This document shows positions 1-8,127 of a DNA stretch of 64,000 bases, piece after piece (the first letter of the stretch is position 1; each line of letters starts with the position of its first letter). Where the stretch lies: NCBI RefSeq assembly GCF_046480435.1, contig NZ_PKGC01000002.1. One strand, 5' to 3'. Both the position numbers and the translations under genes were made by a program. The notes under the pieces were generated by a model, which was not told the DNA's origin, did no database searches, and worked only from the letters and a program-made list of their open reading frames with translations. The stretch comes from Limnospira platensis (lineage in GTDB: Bacteria > Cyanobacteriota > Cyanobacteriia > Cyanobacteriales > Microcoleaceae).

Positions 1-2037
1 GTTTAACAGGTTTTTCCAATATTCATCTAATTGAACATCGACAACTTTTTCCGATTCATAATCAGCTTTTATTGCAGGTTCCGGCTCTGTTGGTCGTGCT
101 TCCGTCGCATCTTCCCCTGTTTGTTCGTTAGGCAAATCCACAAAATCTAATTCAGGTTCATCTGTTTCTGCTAATGGCTTTTCAATGGGAGAGAGAGTCA
201 GATTATCAAATTTTTTAATCGCCTCTCCTACCGCTTTATAAATAGCTTGTAATTCCTGTTTAAACTGCACCGCCTCCACTGCTATAGGGTTCCGAGGTGG
301 AATAATTCGCGGTAGGGGAACACCCTGCACCTTATGGCGGAAGTAATCAGAAGCACGTTTAATAACTGCGCGAATTGAGGGTTGATTGACAATTTCTGCG
401 AGTTCCTGTTTCGTGAAGAGCAGTCCAATATCAACCGTAGCGTGAGGGGAATTAGTTTCAGTTTTTAGCTGACAGAGAGTTTTGAGTAATTGATGCAGTT
501 GTGCTTTAGATGGTCTTTCCAATGTCACCACAGACTGAGAAACTCGGTCTATCACCGAACCATCAAATTGTTCTTGAAAACGCTCCCAACGGTCAGGAAA
601 TAAATTCAGAATAATTAAGCTATTGGGAACGTGGGTTAAAATTTCCTTCACTGTCGAACCGAAACTTGCTAAAGTTGATTCGTGGCGTGTATCAAATAGG
701 GACTCCAGTTGGTCAAAAATTAGGATCAGTGGTTCATCTAGTAGCGACAGTTGACCTAGGGTTTTGATAGCCTCTAGGGCAAATTCTTCCCGGTTAAAAT
801 CTTCCCCCCAGGGTGTTAATCCCACCTGGTTTAATTCTTCGGATAAGTCAGCATCTCCATTCCCAGATAACCAATGGCGCACCAGGTTTTTTCGGCTAAT
901 TTCCGTATACCGACAGAACCGCATAATCCCTTTTAATACTTGGGAACTATAGTCCGTGGAGAGTCCATATTTAGCCCGCCACCACGCCAAAATTTTCTTT
1001 TCTATCGCGTCCCAATTTTGCCGATAGCGGTCTGTTCCTGGCTTTCCTACCCGTTCATATAGCGAGAGGTTATCATTCTGTAATTTAGCGATCATTAGTT
1101 TACCTTTGTCGCTATTTACCCAGTCAGTTTGGCTCAGAATATTAACAAAACTTTTGGCAAAAAACTGTTCGAGTTGCGTCAGCTTCTTCTGGGGAATTTT
1201 TTCGGAAAAAGATTCTAGGATTCTGGTATATGTATGGTAGTTCACCGCCTTAGCATTAGTCGGGTGGCGGATAAAAAATAGGCGGTTTGTCTTCAGGACT
1301 TCTTGAGCCAGTCGCATCATTAAATGGGTTTTACCAGAACCTGGTTCTCCCAGAACTATGGCTCCCTGGCTTTGATGGTTGGGGGATTGTTTGATTTCAT
1401 GAATGACGGCTTTTAGGGTGTCAAATTGATGGCTGTAAATATCCCCATAGTCCGGGTGATATTCAAAGGGTGTATTGACTCGAATACTGCTGAAAGGATT
1501 AGGGGTATTCTGGTATAGTTCGGCAATATTTTCAGACATGACTGGTGATTTTAAGGAGTTTAAATAACTATAAAGTTGGTAGGTAAATTGTGCATCATAA
1601 CTAGCACTGTGAGCATGGCGATCGTCAAATCTCTGGCGGTTTAATCGCAAATCTAACGTTTTGCATAAGTAACTTAATCCATAGTCGGGAAGGTTTGGTA
1701 ACTGCTTTTTGGCTAACTTACAGGTACAGATAAATTGATAATTTGGATAGGAAATTTCGACTTGTTTAAAGCTGCGTTTTAATATCCGTTGGTCATGTTC
1801 TGCATGATGGCAGATTATGACTTGATTATGGCACAGATTATCGACTTGTTTAACTATATCTAGCAGTGTTTCCTGATGCAGTCTCAATGTCGGTTCTGGG
1901 TGGTTTTTGGCGACAAATGCGTGATACAAAATTGCTCCCTGATTATCCACCAGCGCCACTTCCGTTAAGCTGTCTCTCCCTTCTGTATCTAATACAATAA
2001 ACGAACTTGTATTTAGGTGGTAGTTATCCCTGGTCAT
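1..2037 (-). CDS. DEDDh 3'-5' exonuclease fused to P-loop ATPase (partial, runs off left edge)
   Basis: An open frame of 679 codons runs without a stop from ATG at 2037 to base 1, so the C-terminus lies outside the window. Residues 1-165 look like a DnaQ-type DEDDh exonuclease: ExoI VLDTEG (D17, E19), ExoII ICHHAEHDQRIL, and ExoIII H-x4-D in HAHSASYDAQ. From residue 167 (MSENIAEL) an ATPase follows, with Walker A GEPGSGKTH near residue 229 and a Walker B-like LILIFDQLE. In Walker B the usual second acidic residue is Gln. An acidic, low-complexity stretch comes near the window edge. The Met between the two parts (ATG at 1539) is exactly in frame and has no Shine-Dalgarno sequence, so a true fusion is the best reading. 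The ATPase half resembles ORC/Cdc6-like or STAND-like AAA ATPases only loosely. A role in DNA repair, replication or anti-phage defence is inference. Confidence 0.8.
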   Translation of the reverse strand, partial: MTRDNYHLNTSSFIVLDTEGRDSLTEVALVDNQGAILYHAFVAKNHPEPTLRLHQETLLDIVKQVDNLCHNQVIICHHAEHDQRILKRSFKQVEISYPNYQFICTCKLAKKQLPNLPDYGLSYLCKTLDLRLNRQRFDDRHAHSASYDAQFTYQLYSYLNSLKSPVMSENIAELYQNTPNPFSSIRVNTPFEYHPDYGDIYSHQFDTLKAVIHEIKQSPNHQSQGAIVLGEPGSGKTHLMMRLAQEVLKTNRLFFIRHPTNAKAVNYHTYTRILESFSEKIPQKKLTQLEQFFAKSFVNILSQTDWVNSDKGKLMIAKLQNDNLSLYERVGKPGTDRYRQNWDAIEKKILAWWRAKYGLSTDYSSQVLKGIMRFCRYTEISRKNLVRHWLSGNGDADLSEELNQVGLTPWGEDFNREEFALEAIKTLGQLSLLDEPLILIFDQLESLFDTRHESTLASFGSTVKEILTHVPNSLIILNLFPDRWERFQEQFDGSVIDRVSQSVVTLERPSKAQLHQLLKTLCQLKTETNSPHATVDIGLLFTKQELAEIVNQPSIRAVIKRASDYFRHKVQGVPLPRIIPPRNPIAVEAVQFKQELQAIYKAVGEAIKKFDNLTLSPIEKPLAETDEPELDFVDLPNEQTGEDATEARPTEPEPAIKADYESEKVVDVQLDEYWKNLLN

Positions 2038-2180
2038 GTGAAGTATAGATAATTATATTTTTTGCCAACCCATTTCTCCTAGTCTCCTATTTTTAGCCAA
2101 AAGTAAATTATAGGCATTTACTGGCATTTTAAGCAATCACAATTTACAATTCTTAATGATTGTGTGGATACCACAGGTTT

Positions 2181-2260
2181 AAGGTTGGCTCAAAAAATCC
2201 CCAACCTGGCGTTCTGACAGCAAAAAAGGGAATGAAGACTAAGAAGTAGTCTCATTCCCC
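2181..2260 (-). terminator. Terminator for the small membrane protein gene
   Basis: Bases 2228-2241 (GGGAATGAAGACTA) pair with 2247-2259 (TAGTCTCATTCCC), leaving one bulged A. On the minus strand the hairpin is followed by a run of six T (2222-2227). This fits an intrinsic terminator for the leftward gene ending at 2318 and separates it from the exonuclease-ATPase gene. A second, smaller hairpin (AGGTTGG 2182-2188 with CCAACCT 2201-2207) lies just beyond. Confidence 0.75.
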
Positions 2261-2317
2261 TAGAGTTAAGTCAGGGGCGATCGCCAAAAATCTTCAACAC
2301 CCGACTATGCTACTATG

Positions 2318-2602
2318 TTATTTTACCAAAGGTGGTCGGTTCGGCGCAGGACCGGTGTTTAATTCAAAATCTCTACAATTAATGGCTTCTTCTGATAAGG
2401 CTTTACAGGGATGAACGGTACATTTTAAGCGATAGTCTCCCGTAAAAAAAGCGCAGCGACTACAGGGGATATCATGGAGTTTTTTAACGTTTTTAACACC
2501 ATCTTTAATGGCGATAATAGATGAGTAAATAAATCCCATCAAGGTTATGGATATAAACAATGGAAAGATGAGATTAATTGGCGTTAATGCGGTTTCAGAC
2601 AT
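2318..2602 (-). CDS. Small Cys-rich membrane protein, unknown function
   Basis: A 94-residue protein with one N-terminal hydrophobic helix (about residues 8-32) followed by a soluble domain with five cysteines: PCSRC, LKC, HPC and NC. The spacing suggests a small metal- or disulfide-stabilised domain, such as a zinc knuckle. I do not recognise a characterised family; it looks like a conserved cyanobacterial hypothetical. A good terminator lies directly downstream (2222-2259), so it is probably transcribed on its own or with the upstream hydrolase. Confidence 0.65.
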   Translation of the reverse strand: MSETALTPINLIFPLFISITLMGFIYSSIIAIKDGVKNVKKLHDIPCSRCAFFTGDYRLKCTVHPCKALSEEAINCRDFELNTGPAPNRPPLVK

Positions 2603-2686
2603 GACTATCTCCTGGGAAAATTGATTTTTTTAGCAAAGGAAGGGTCTCCTATAACTGGAATGAGTTGGAATTATTGGATATATTAT

Positions 2687-3436
2687 TCAGTCATAAATCA
2701 GAGCATCTTCGGAGCAGAGATAATCTGAAAAACCAAGGAGATCATCCCAAAAATTAACAATAGTCTCACCGACTTTTTGCGGATAAAAATAATGGCAAAA
2801 ATAGCGACTATCTGGACATTGCCAAAGGCGATCGCATGGTTTAAAAAACCTTTCCCACCCCTGCCATAAATTCTGGTCAATAACCAGGTCATGTTCCCCT
2901 CTACATACCAGTAAAGGAACCGGGACACCACCAGGAGAAAAACTCACCCGTTTATATAAACTATGGGGAGACAGGGAACTAATCAGATCCTCTTTTAAAA
3001 TCCCCATCAATTTTTTAGTAATGGGAGGACATTGAAACCCAAACAGGTTATAAACCGTTTGATTTAACAGTTTTTCTTGACCACAATTGAGAAGCTGTCG
3101 TTGTACATAATAATGAGCCTGCCAATCAACAGACGGATAAAAACCCACAGAAATCAAAGTAAGCGATCGCACCATTTCCGGATGTTGACGAGCATATAAT
3201 AACCCCAACAATCCACTAATACCATGCCCAATTAAATGCACAGGATAATCACAATTTTTCAGATAGTTATGGAGCCAAATTAACGGCGGATTAAATGACA
3301 GCGGTTCATCCAGACTCAGATAATACCTATATTGGCTAATATAAGCCGAGTGAGACAAAAAATTTAAGCAGGGTTGGTTAAACTCTTGTAAAGCTGGGCT
3401 GACATTTAACCAAACTGCATCATGTAAGACAGCCAT
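2687..3436 (-). CDS. Alpha/beta hydrolase-fold protein lacking the nucleophile Ser
   Basis: A 249-residue alpha/beta hydrolase fold. The nucleophile elbow reads HLIGHGISGLLGLLYARQHP at residues 68-87. Family members have GHSxGG here, so the catalytic Ser position is Gly72. The likely acid (D183 in CRGEHDLVID) and histidine (H215 in YFCHYFYP) are still present. The codon for residue 72 is GGT, one base from AGT (Ser). The protein may be a non-hydrolytic family member, or the neighbouring Ser74 may substitute. It lies upstream of the small membrane protein gene (84 bp gap). The substrate is unknown. Confidence 0.75.
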   Translation of the reverse strand: MAVLHDAVWLNVSPALQEFNQPCLNFLSHSAYISQYRYYLSLDEPLSFNPPLIWLHNYLKNCDYPVHLIGHGISGLLGLLYARQHPEMVRSLTLISVGFYPSVDWQAHYYVQRQLLNCGQEKLLNQTVYNLFGFQCPPITKKLMGILKEDLISSLSPHSLYKRVSFSPGGVPVPLLVCRGEHDLVIDQNLWQGWERFFKPCDRLWQCPDSRYFCHYFYPQKVGETIVNFWDDLLGFSDYLCSEDALIYD

Positions 3437-3473
3437 GAATTTCTCCTAATGATATTTCCGGCAATTGTATCGA

Positions 3474-3641
3474 TTAATGAGGGCAAGTAGGGGAGTGTTT
3501 TTCTGAATAACTAGCCTCAAATAAGAGTCGGTCAACACTTTCTGAAGCTGGCAAAGTCAGGCGACAATTTTGGCATTGCCAATATAAGCCATGATGGCTA
3601 AAATGTAGCAGTAATTCTCCAGAGCAACAAGGACAATTCAT
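3474..3641 (-). CDS. 55-residue zinc ribbon protein
   Basis: A short frame encodes 55 residues from ATG at 3641 to TAA at 3474-3476. It starts MNCPCCSGELLLHF and has a second CxxC in WQCQNCRLTLP, giving the paired-CxxC layout of a small zinc ribbon (C3/C6 and C23/C26). It sits between isiA and the hydrolase gene on the same strand. An A/G-rich stretch (GGGAATAGG) precedes the start as a weak ribosome site. The function is unknown. The ordered Cys pairs and the neat fit in the gap argue that it is real. Confidence 0.6.
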   Translation of the reverse strand: MNCPCCSGELLLHFSHHGLYWQCQNCRLTLPASESVDRLLFEASYSEKHSPTCPH

Positions 3642-3777
3642 TTAACCTATTCCCATTTGCTAAAGGATATGAGACGCGGGGGTAAGTCATCTCTAATCGA
3701 GTAGTGGATGAGTCAATAGATATCAAGAGATGACACTGACCCATCCACCCACCCGTCTAGGGGGGACTTACTCAGAC

Positions 3778-4806
3778 TTAAACCTCAATAGAGTTTAAAG
3801 CTCGTTCAACCCGACGAAAATCAAATCCCAAGGCTCTCAGAGCGTGCCAAAGATGTCCTTGTAGGAAGAAGAATGCTAAGAAGAAATGAGCATTAGCTAA
3901 CCAACAGCGGGGGGTATGAGCGCCCATGGGTAGGACGGTTGTATCTGCAAAGTAAGGCGCAATTCCGAGTTTAATATCTAGGGGCGGACCGTAGAACTCC
4001 ACAGGATAAGCCAAAGTATTCACAGCGCAGAAATAAGCTGCCACAAAACCGGCTAAAGCAATGCCACCCAAGGAGTAAGAGAGGATAGCTTCTCCTGAAA
4101 AAATCAGGACTTTTTTCGCCCATTTGAGGGGGGGAACCAAGATATGCCAAACACCGCCAGCAATGAGCATCACCCCTACATAAATATGACCGCCAACTAA
4201 ATCTTCAAGGTTATCGATAGTGGCAAAATGGGTTTGATAGCCATAGATAGTTGCGGGGTTAAGGGTAGGCTCTGTTACCAGACGGACGGTTTGAGTTGCT
4301 GCATCATACAGTCCGCCAAAATACATAGCTTTGGCGACTAGCAATAAGGCTCCCATACCTAAAAACAGTAAGTGATGCCCTAAAATTAAGCCCAACTGTT
4401 TTGGGTCTTCCCAATCAAAATGAAATTTCTTGGCTTGACCCTGGGCGGTTTTTAAATCTTCGGGTGCTTTAAAGGTGTGAAATAGCGCTCCGGCACCTAA
4501 TACGGCTGAGGAGATTAAATGAACGGCTCCCACCACAAAGAAAGGGTAAGTATCTACCACTTGTCCACCATCCCCGACACCTAATCCCAGGGTGGCTAGG
4601 TGAGGTAGCAGAATTAACCCTTGTTCGCCCATTGGTAGGCTGGGGTCGAACCAGGAAACCTCAAACAGGGTAAAGGCTCCGGCCCAAAATGCAATTAAGG
4701 CTGATTGAGCAACGTGGGCGGCAATAAATAGCCCAGACAGGTTAGCAAAGCGGGCATTACCCGCCCACCAGTCATATTTGACGCTTGGATTTTCGTAAGT
4801 CTGCAT
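3778..4806 (-). CDS. isiA: Iron-stress-induced chlorophyll-binding protein IsiA (CP43')
   Basis: The 342 residues are the normal IsiA length. IsiA is a six-helix CP43-like antenna protein that binds chlorophyll a and forms rings around photosystem I under iron limitation. The start MQTYENPSVKYDWWAGNARF is typical of IsiA, and His residues that would ligate chlorophyll recur in the helices (ILGHHLLFLG, GGHIYVGVML, GHLWHALRALGF). The large lumenal loop of CP43 is missing, as expected for IsiA rather than PsbC. isiB (flavodoxin), often next to isiA, is not downstream here; the next leftward gene is the zinc ribbon protein. The upstream region is A/T-rich with inverted half-sites that could bind Fur. 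Confidence 0.93.
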   Translation of the reverse strand: MQTYENPSVKYDWWAGNARFANLSGLFIAAHVAQSALIAFWAGAFTLFEVSWFDPSLPMGEQGLILLPHLATLGLGVGDGGQVVDTYPFFVVGAVHLISSAVLGAGALFHTFKAPEDLKTAQGQAKKFHFDWEDPKQLGLILGHHLLFLGMGALLLVAKAMYFGGLYDAATQTVRLVTEPTLNPATIYGYQTHFATIDNLEDLVGGHIYVGVMLIAGGVWHILVPPLKWAKKVLIFSGEAILSYSLGGIALAGFVAAYFCAVNTLAYPVEFYGPPLDIKLGIAPYFADTTVLPMGAHTPRCWLANAHFFLAFFFLQGHLWHALRALGFDFRRVERALNSIEV

Positions 4807-5040
4807 AGTGCTACAACGTTATACATCTTCCCAGCTTATTGCATAAGTATCTCAATAAGCTATTAAGACTTATTGTAAATAACTTTCAATAAAACGCAAG
4901 TTAAGTTTTGTTACGAATAGCCAAAAGCCATATATATCAATGATTTAAGCCAAATTACCCCTAGATATTGGCTAAATTTATTATCAATAATCAATAATTC
5001 AGTCGCAAACTACAAGTATTAATTATCAATTAAGATGGCC
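4807..5040 (-). promoter_or_regulatory. isiA upstream region with inverted A/T-rich half-sites (possible Fur operator)
   Basis: No gene is seen between isiA and the groEL terminator. Close to isiA, GCTTATT (4834-4840) is the inverse of AATAAGC (4854-4860), and CTTATT recurs at 4869-4874, giving three alternating half-sites. isiA is repressed by Fur in other cyanobacteria and Fur sites are A/T-rich, so this is a plausible operator. The exact consensus is not matched. The rest of the stretch is A/T-rich and featureless. Confidence 0.4.
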
Positions 5041-5046
5041 ATGCAC

Positions 5047-5074
5047 AAAAAAAGACCCCGATGGTATCGGAGTC
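5047..5074 (-). terminator. groESL intrinsic terminator
   Basis: A hairpin with arms GACCCCGAT (5054-5062) and ATCGGAGTC (5066-5074) has one internal mismatch and a GGT loop. On the minus strand it is followed by seven T (5047-5053). It lies about 70 bp beyond the groEL stop. Confidence 0.85.
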
Positions 5075-5145
5075 CCTGGTTTTTGATTAAGGGGGGGCGA
5101 AGCCAAAGGCGGCCCCAAACCTTAACTGATATCTTAACTGAAATT

Positions 5146-6783
5146 TTAGTAGTCGAAGTCGCCACCCATGCCAGCGCCAGCGGGAGCGGCGTTGTCTTTG
5201 GGTTCTGGTTTGTCAGCGACGATACACTCGGTAGTTAAGACCATGCCAGCGATAGAAGCGGCATTTTGGAGAGCAGAGCGAGTGACTTTGGCGGGGTCAA
5301 CAATACCAGCCTCGAACATATTGACATATTCGCCATTGGCTGCATTGTAGCCGACATCAAAGGATTTTTCTTTCACCCGTTCAGCGACGACAGCGCCATT
5401 TTCGCCAGCATTTTCAGCGATCCGTTTCAGGGGAGACAACAGAGCGCGAGCGACAATCATAGCACCGGTGAGAGCCTCACCAGTCAATTGGTTGCTGGTC
5501 GCCCACTCTTCCAACTGGGGAGCCAAGTGAGCCAGAGTTGTACCACCACCGGGCACAATTCCTTCCTCAACAGCAGCTTTGGTGGCGTTGATGGCATCTT
5601 CGAGGCGCAGTTTGCGGTCTTTCATTTCGGTTTCTGTCGCAGCACCAACTTTGATAACTGCTACACCACCAGCCAATTTAGCCAGACGCTCTTGTAGTTT
5701 CTCTTTGTCATAGGAAGACTCGGTTTCTTCCATTTGACGGCGTAGCTGCTCACAACGAGCTTTAACGCCAGCTTCGTTACCTTCAGCAACAATGGTGGTG
5801 TTGTCTTTGGTGATGGTGATGCGGCGAGCTTTACCAAGCATATCAATCTTGGTGCTTTCCAGTTTCAGACCAGCATCCTCAGTGATGACTTGACCACCGG
5901 TGAGAACTGCAATATCTTCTAACATGGCTTTGCGGCGATCGCCAAAACCAGGAGCTTTAACAGCAGCCACATTCAGCACACCGCGCAGGCGGTTAACCAC
6001 GAGGGTAGCCAGGGCTTCTTTTTCGATATCCTCAGCAATGATTAACAGAGGACGACTAGAGCGAGCTACTTGTTCGAGAACCGGAACTAAATCCTGAACC
6101 AAGGTAATTTTTTTATCGGTGAGCAGGATATAAGGTTCATCGAGGATAGCTTCCATGCGCTCGGTATCGGTAGCGAAGTAAGGGGAGATATAGCCCTTAT
6201 CAAAGCGCATACCTTCGGTGATTTCCAGTTCGGTAGTCATGGACTTACCTTCTTCGAGGGAAATCACGCCCTCTTTACCCACTTTGTCCATGGCTTCAGC
6301 GATCATCTGACCAACTTCTTCGTCGTTACCAGCAGAGATGGTACCAACTTGAGCGATCGCTTTAGAATCTTCCACAGGGCGAGCGTGTTCAGCAATTCTG
6401 TCTACCAAGAAAGCTGTCGCTTTATCAATTCCCCGTTTCAGTTCAATGGGGTTAGCTCCGGCTGCTACGTTCCGCAGTCCTTCTTTAACCATGGCATGGG
6501 CGAGAACCGTTGCAGTGGTGGTTCCATCTCCAGCCGCATCGTTGGTTTTAGAAGCCGCTTGACGAATCAGGGCTACACCAGTATTCTCAATGTTATCTTC
6601 GAGTTCGATTTCTTTGGCGATCGTCACCCCGTCGTTAACGATTTGGGGTGCGCCAAATTTCTTTTCCAGGACTACGTTACGGCCTTTTGGTCCGAGAGTA
6701 ACGGCTACGGACTCAGCCAAGATGTCCATACCACGTTCGAGGGCGCGACGAGCATTTTCGTTGTATATAATACGTTTTGCCAT
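5146..6783 (-). CDS. groEL1: Chaperonin GroEL1 (60 kDa)
   Basis: The 545 residues are standard for a group I chaperonin, which refolds proteins in an ATP-driven double ring capped by GroES. Characteristic segments include VTLGPKGRNVVLEKKFGAP, the ATP-binding AGDGTTTATVLA and the late GIVPGGGTTL. The C-terminus ends GGDFDY instead of the GGM-rich tail of many GroELs, which matches the cyanobacterial GroEL1 type encoded with groES. It follows groES by 109 bp on the same strand and ends at a clear terminator. Control is expected from the CIRCE element upstream of groES. Confidence 0.97.
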   Translation of the reverse strand: MAKRIIYNENARRALERGMDILAESVAVTLGPKGRNVVLEKKFGAPQIVNDGVTIAKEIELEDNIENTGVALIRQAASKTNDAAGDGTTTATVLAHAMVKEGLRNVAAGANPIELKRGIDKATAFLVDRIAEHARPVEDSKAIAQVGTISAGNDEEVGQMIAEAMDKVGKEGVISLEEGKSMTTELEITEGMRFDKGYISPYFATDTERMEAILDEPYILLTDKKITLVQDLVPVLEQVARSSRPLLIIAEDIEKEALATLVVNRLRGVLNVAAVKAPGFGDRRKAMLEDIAVLTGGQVITEDAGLKLESTKIDMLGKARRITITKDNTTIVAEGNEAGVKARCEQLRRQMEETESSYDKEKLQERLAKLAGGVAVIKVGAATETEMKDRKLRLEDAINATKAAVEEGIVPGGGTTLAHLAPQLEEWATSNQLTGEALTGAMIVARALLSPLKRIAENAGENGAVVAERVKEKSFDVGYNAANGEYVNMFEAGIVDPAKVTRSALQNAASIAGMVLTTECIVADKPEPKDNAAPAGAGMGGDFDY

Positions 6784-6892
6784 AGGTTCCTATTTCAGTT
6801 GCTATTCGGATACTACAAAGGATTGTGAATCAGCTTTCACGCTGAGACACCCACAGAAGAGTCAAAATGTGGGATAGTTATTAGTTGACGGT

Positions 6893-7204
6893 TTAGTTGA
6901 CGATCGCCAGAATGTCTTTTTCGGCTAACAGGACGTATTCATCGCCACCGAGTTTAATGTCAGTTCCGGCGTATTTGGAATACAGAACTTTGTCGCCGAC
7001 TTTGACTTCCATTTCGCAGCGGGAGCCATCATCATTGCGTCGTCCCGGTCCAGCGGCTACGATTTCGCCAACCTGGGGTTTTTCTTTAGCAGTGTCCGGC
7101 AGGAGAATTCCGCCTGCAGTTTTTTCTTCTGAAGCACTGACCTTAACGAAAACGCGCTCGCCAAGGGGTTTAACCGTAGAAACACTAAGAGAGACAGCAG
7201 CCAT
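6893..7204 (-). CDS. groES: Co-chaperonin GroES
   Basis: A 103-residue co-chaperonin. The mobile loop region (SEEKTAGGILLPDTAKEKPQ) and the ending YVLLAEKDILAIVN are typical of the family. It is the first gene of the groES-groEL1 pair. AGGAGGT lies about 5 bases upstream of the start at 7204 and gives a strong ribosome site. A CIRCE element lies about 115 bp upstream. Confidence 0.97.
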   Translation of the reverse strand: MAAVSLSVSTVKPLGERVFVKVSASEEKTAGGILLPDTAKEKPQVGEIVAAGPGRRNDDGSRCEMEVKVGDKVLYSKYAGTDIKLGGDEYVLLAEKDILAIVN

Positions 7205-7317
7205 TCAATTACCTCCTATTTTCAAACACTGGGGGTGAGAGTTAACAGCATTTAGACCCCACGAACGGGAAACTGTCTCAAGTTTGCCCATCTCGGTCGA
7301 ATGTCCATCTGATGTTT

Positions 7318-7344
7318 TTAGCACTCTCAACCTCTGAGTGCTAA
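7318..7344. promoter_or_regulatory. CIRCE operator (HrcA binding site)
   Basis: TTAGCACTC (7318-7326), a 9-base spacer and GAGTGCTAA (7336-7344) form a perfect CIRCE inverted repeat. HrcA binds this site and represses groESL in the absence of heat stress. Confidence 0.95.
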
Positions 7345-7452
7345 TTTACCTAATCGAGTGAGGCGATCGCAACAGCATCAACTGTACGGGTTCCCGAACA
7401 GATCCGGTAGTGAAAAGTGAAAATAGCCGAAAATTTAGTGCTGAGTGCGAAC

Positions 7453-7483
7453 TTGCCACTGTTTCCCATGTCTCCCGTATAAT
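7453..7483 (+). promoter_or_regulatory. Promoter candidate for the ferredoxin-like gene
   Basis: TTGCCA (7453-7458) and a perfect TATAAT (7478-7483) are separated by 19 bases. Transcription would start near 7490, upstream of ATG 7521 but downstream of the earlier in-frame starts at 7410 and 7482. This supports 7521 as the start codon. Confidence 0.5.
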
Positions 7484-7520
7484 GGATAATCGAGTCTCAG
7501 GTATCATTATCCGTAATTCC

Positions 7521-7973
7521 ATGATTGAACATCCTCAAAACCCAGAACCGGAAACTGAAAACCCCCAGTATTGCGAAGGAGGGTCCCTATCCGCGACAGT
7601 TAAGAACCTAGGCTTATCGCAAATTCAGCGTCACATATTCCTATGCGCTGACCAAACCCACCCCAAATGCTGCTCCAAGTCAGCTAGTATCGAATCTTGG
7701 AATTATCTAAAAAATCGGCTCAAAGAACTAAACCTAGACCGTCCCACAGCCGACCATCCCGGTTGTATATTTAGAACCAAAGCCAATTGTTTGCGGGTGT
7801 GTTGTCAAGGGCCAATTTTAGTAGTATATCCCGATGGTGTTTGGTATAGATCCGCCACTCCCGAAGTGATTGAACGGATTATTCAAGAACACCTAATCGG
7901 GTCTAGTGTTGTAGAGGAGTACGCCTTTCTCAGCCACCCATTAAGTTTATCTGAGCTAGAAAACAACAGTTGA
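7521..7973 (+). CDS. Thioredoxin-like (2Fe-2S) ferredoxin domain protein
   Basis: Using ATG 7521 the protein has 150 residues. It carries the cysteine pattern of thioredoxin-fold 2Fe-2S ferredoxins: C42 and C50/C51 in FLCADQTHPKCC, and C90 and C94/C95 in NCLRVCCQGP, followed by LVVYPDGVWY, a segment typical of this family. It probably carries electrons in the cytoplasm; the partner is unknown. The frame is open further upstream (to 7410), but the TATAAT at 7478 makes the longer forms unlikely. It is transcribed away from groES. Confidence 0.75.
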   Translation: MIEHPQNPEPETENPQYCEGGSLSATVKNLGLSQIQRHIFLCADQTHPKCCSKSASIESWNYLKNRLKELNLDRPTADHPGCIFRTKANCLRVCCQGPILVVYPDGVWYRSATPEVIERIIQEHLIGSSVVEEYAFLSHPLSLSELENNS

Positions 7974-8127
7974 TTATCAGTCACTGACAGGGTAAGGAGT
8001 CCGATTCTAGCTGGCATGGTTGAATTTTAAGATATCATAGGGTAAAACCCCCTGTATACTGCTGCCCCTAGGAAGTTCACCCAAACTGTTAATAGTCCCC
8101 CAACTAGATCATATCTCCAACGGAACA

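Noticed and set aside
1..1539. Separate ATPase gene starting at ATG 1539
   Set aside because: The frame continues upstream without a stop into the exonuclease and no ribosome site precedes 1539.
5035..5238. 67-codon plus-strand frame over the groEL end
   Set aside because: Antisense to groEL and its terminator.
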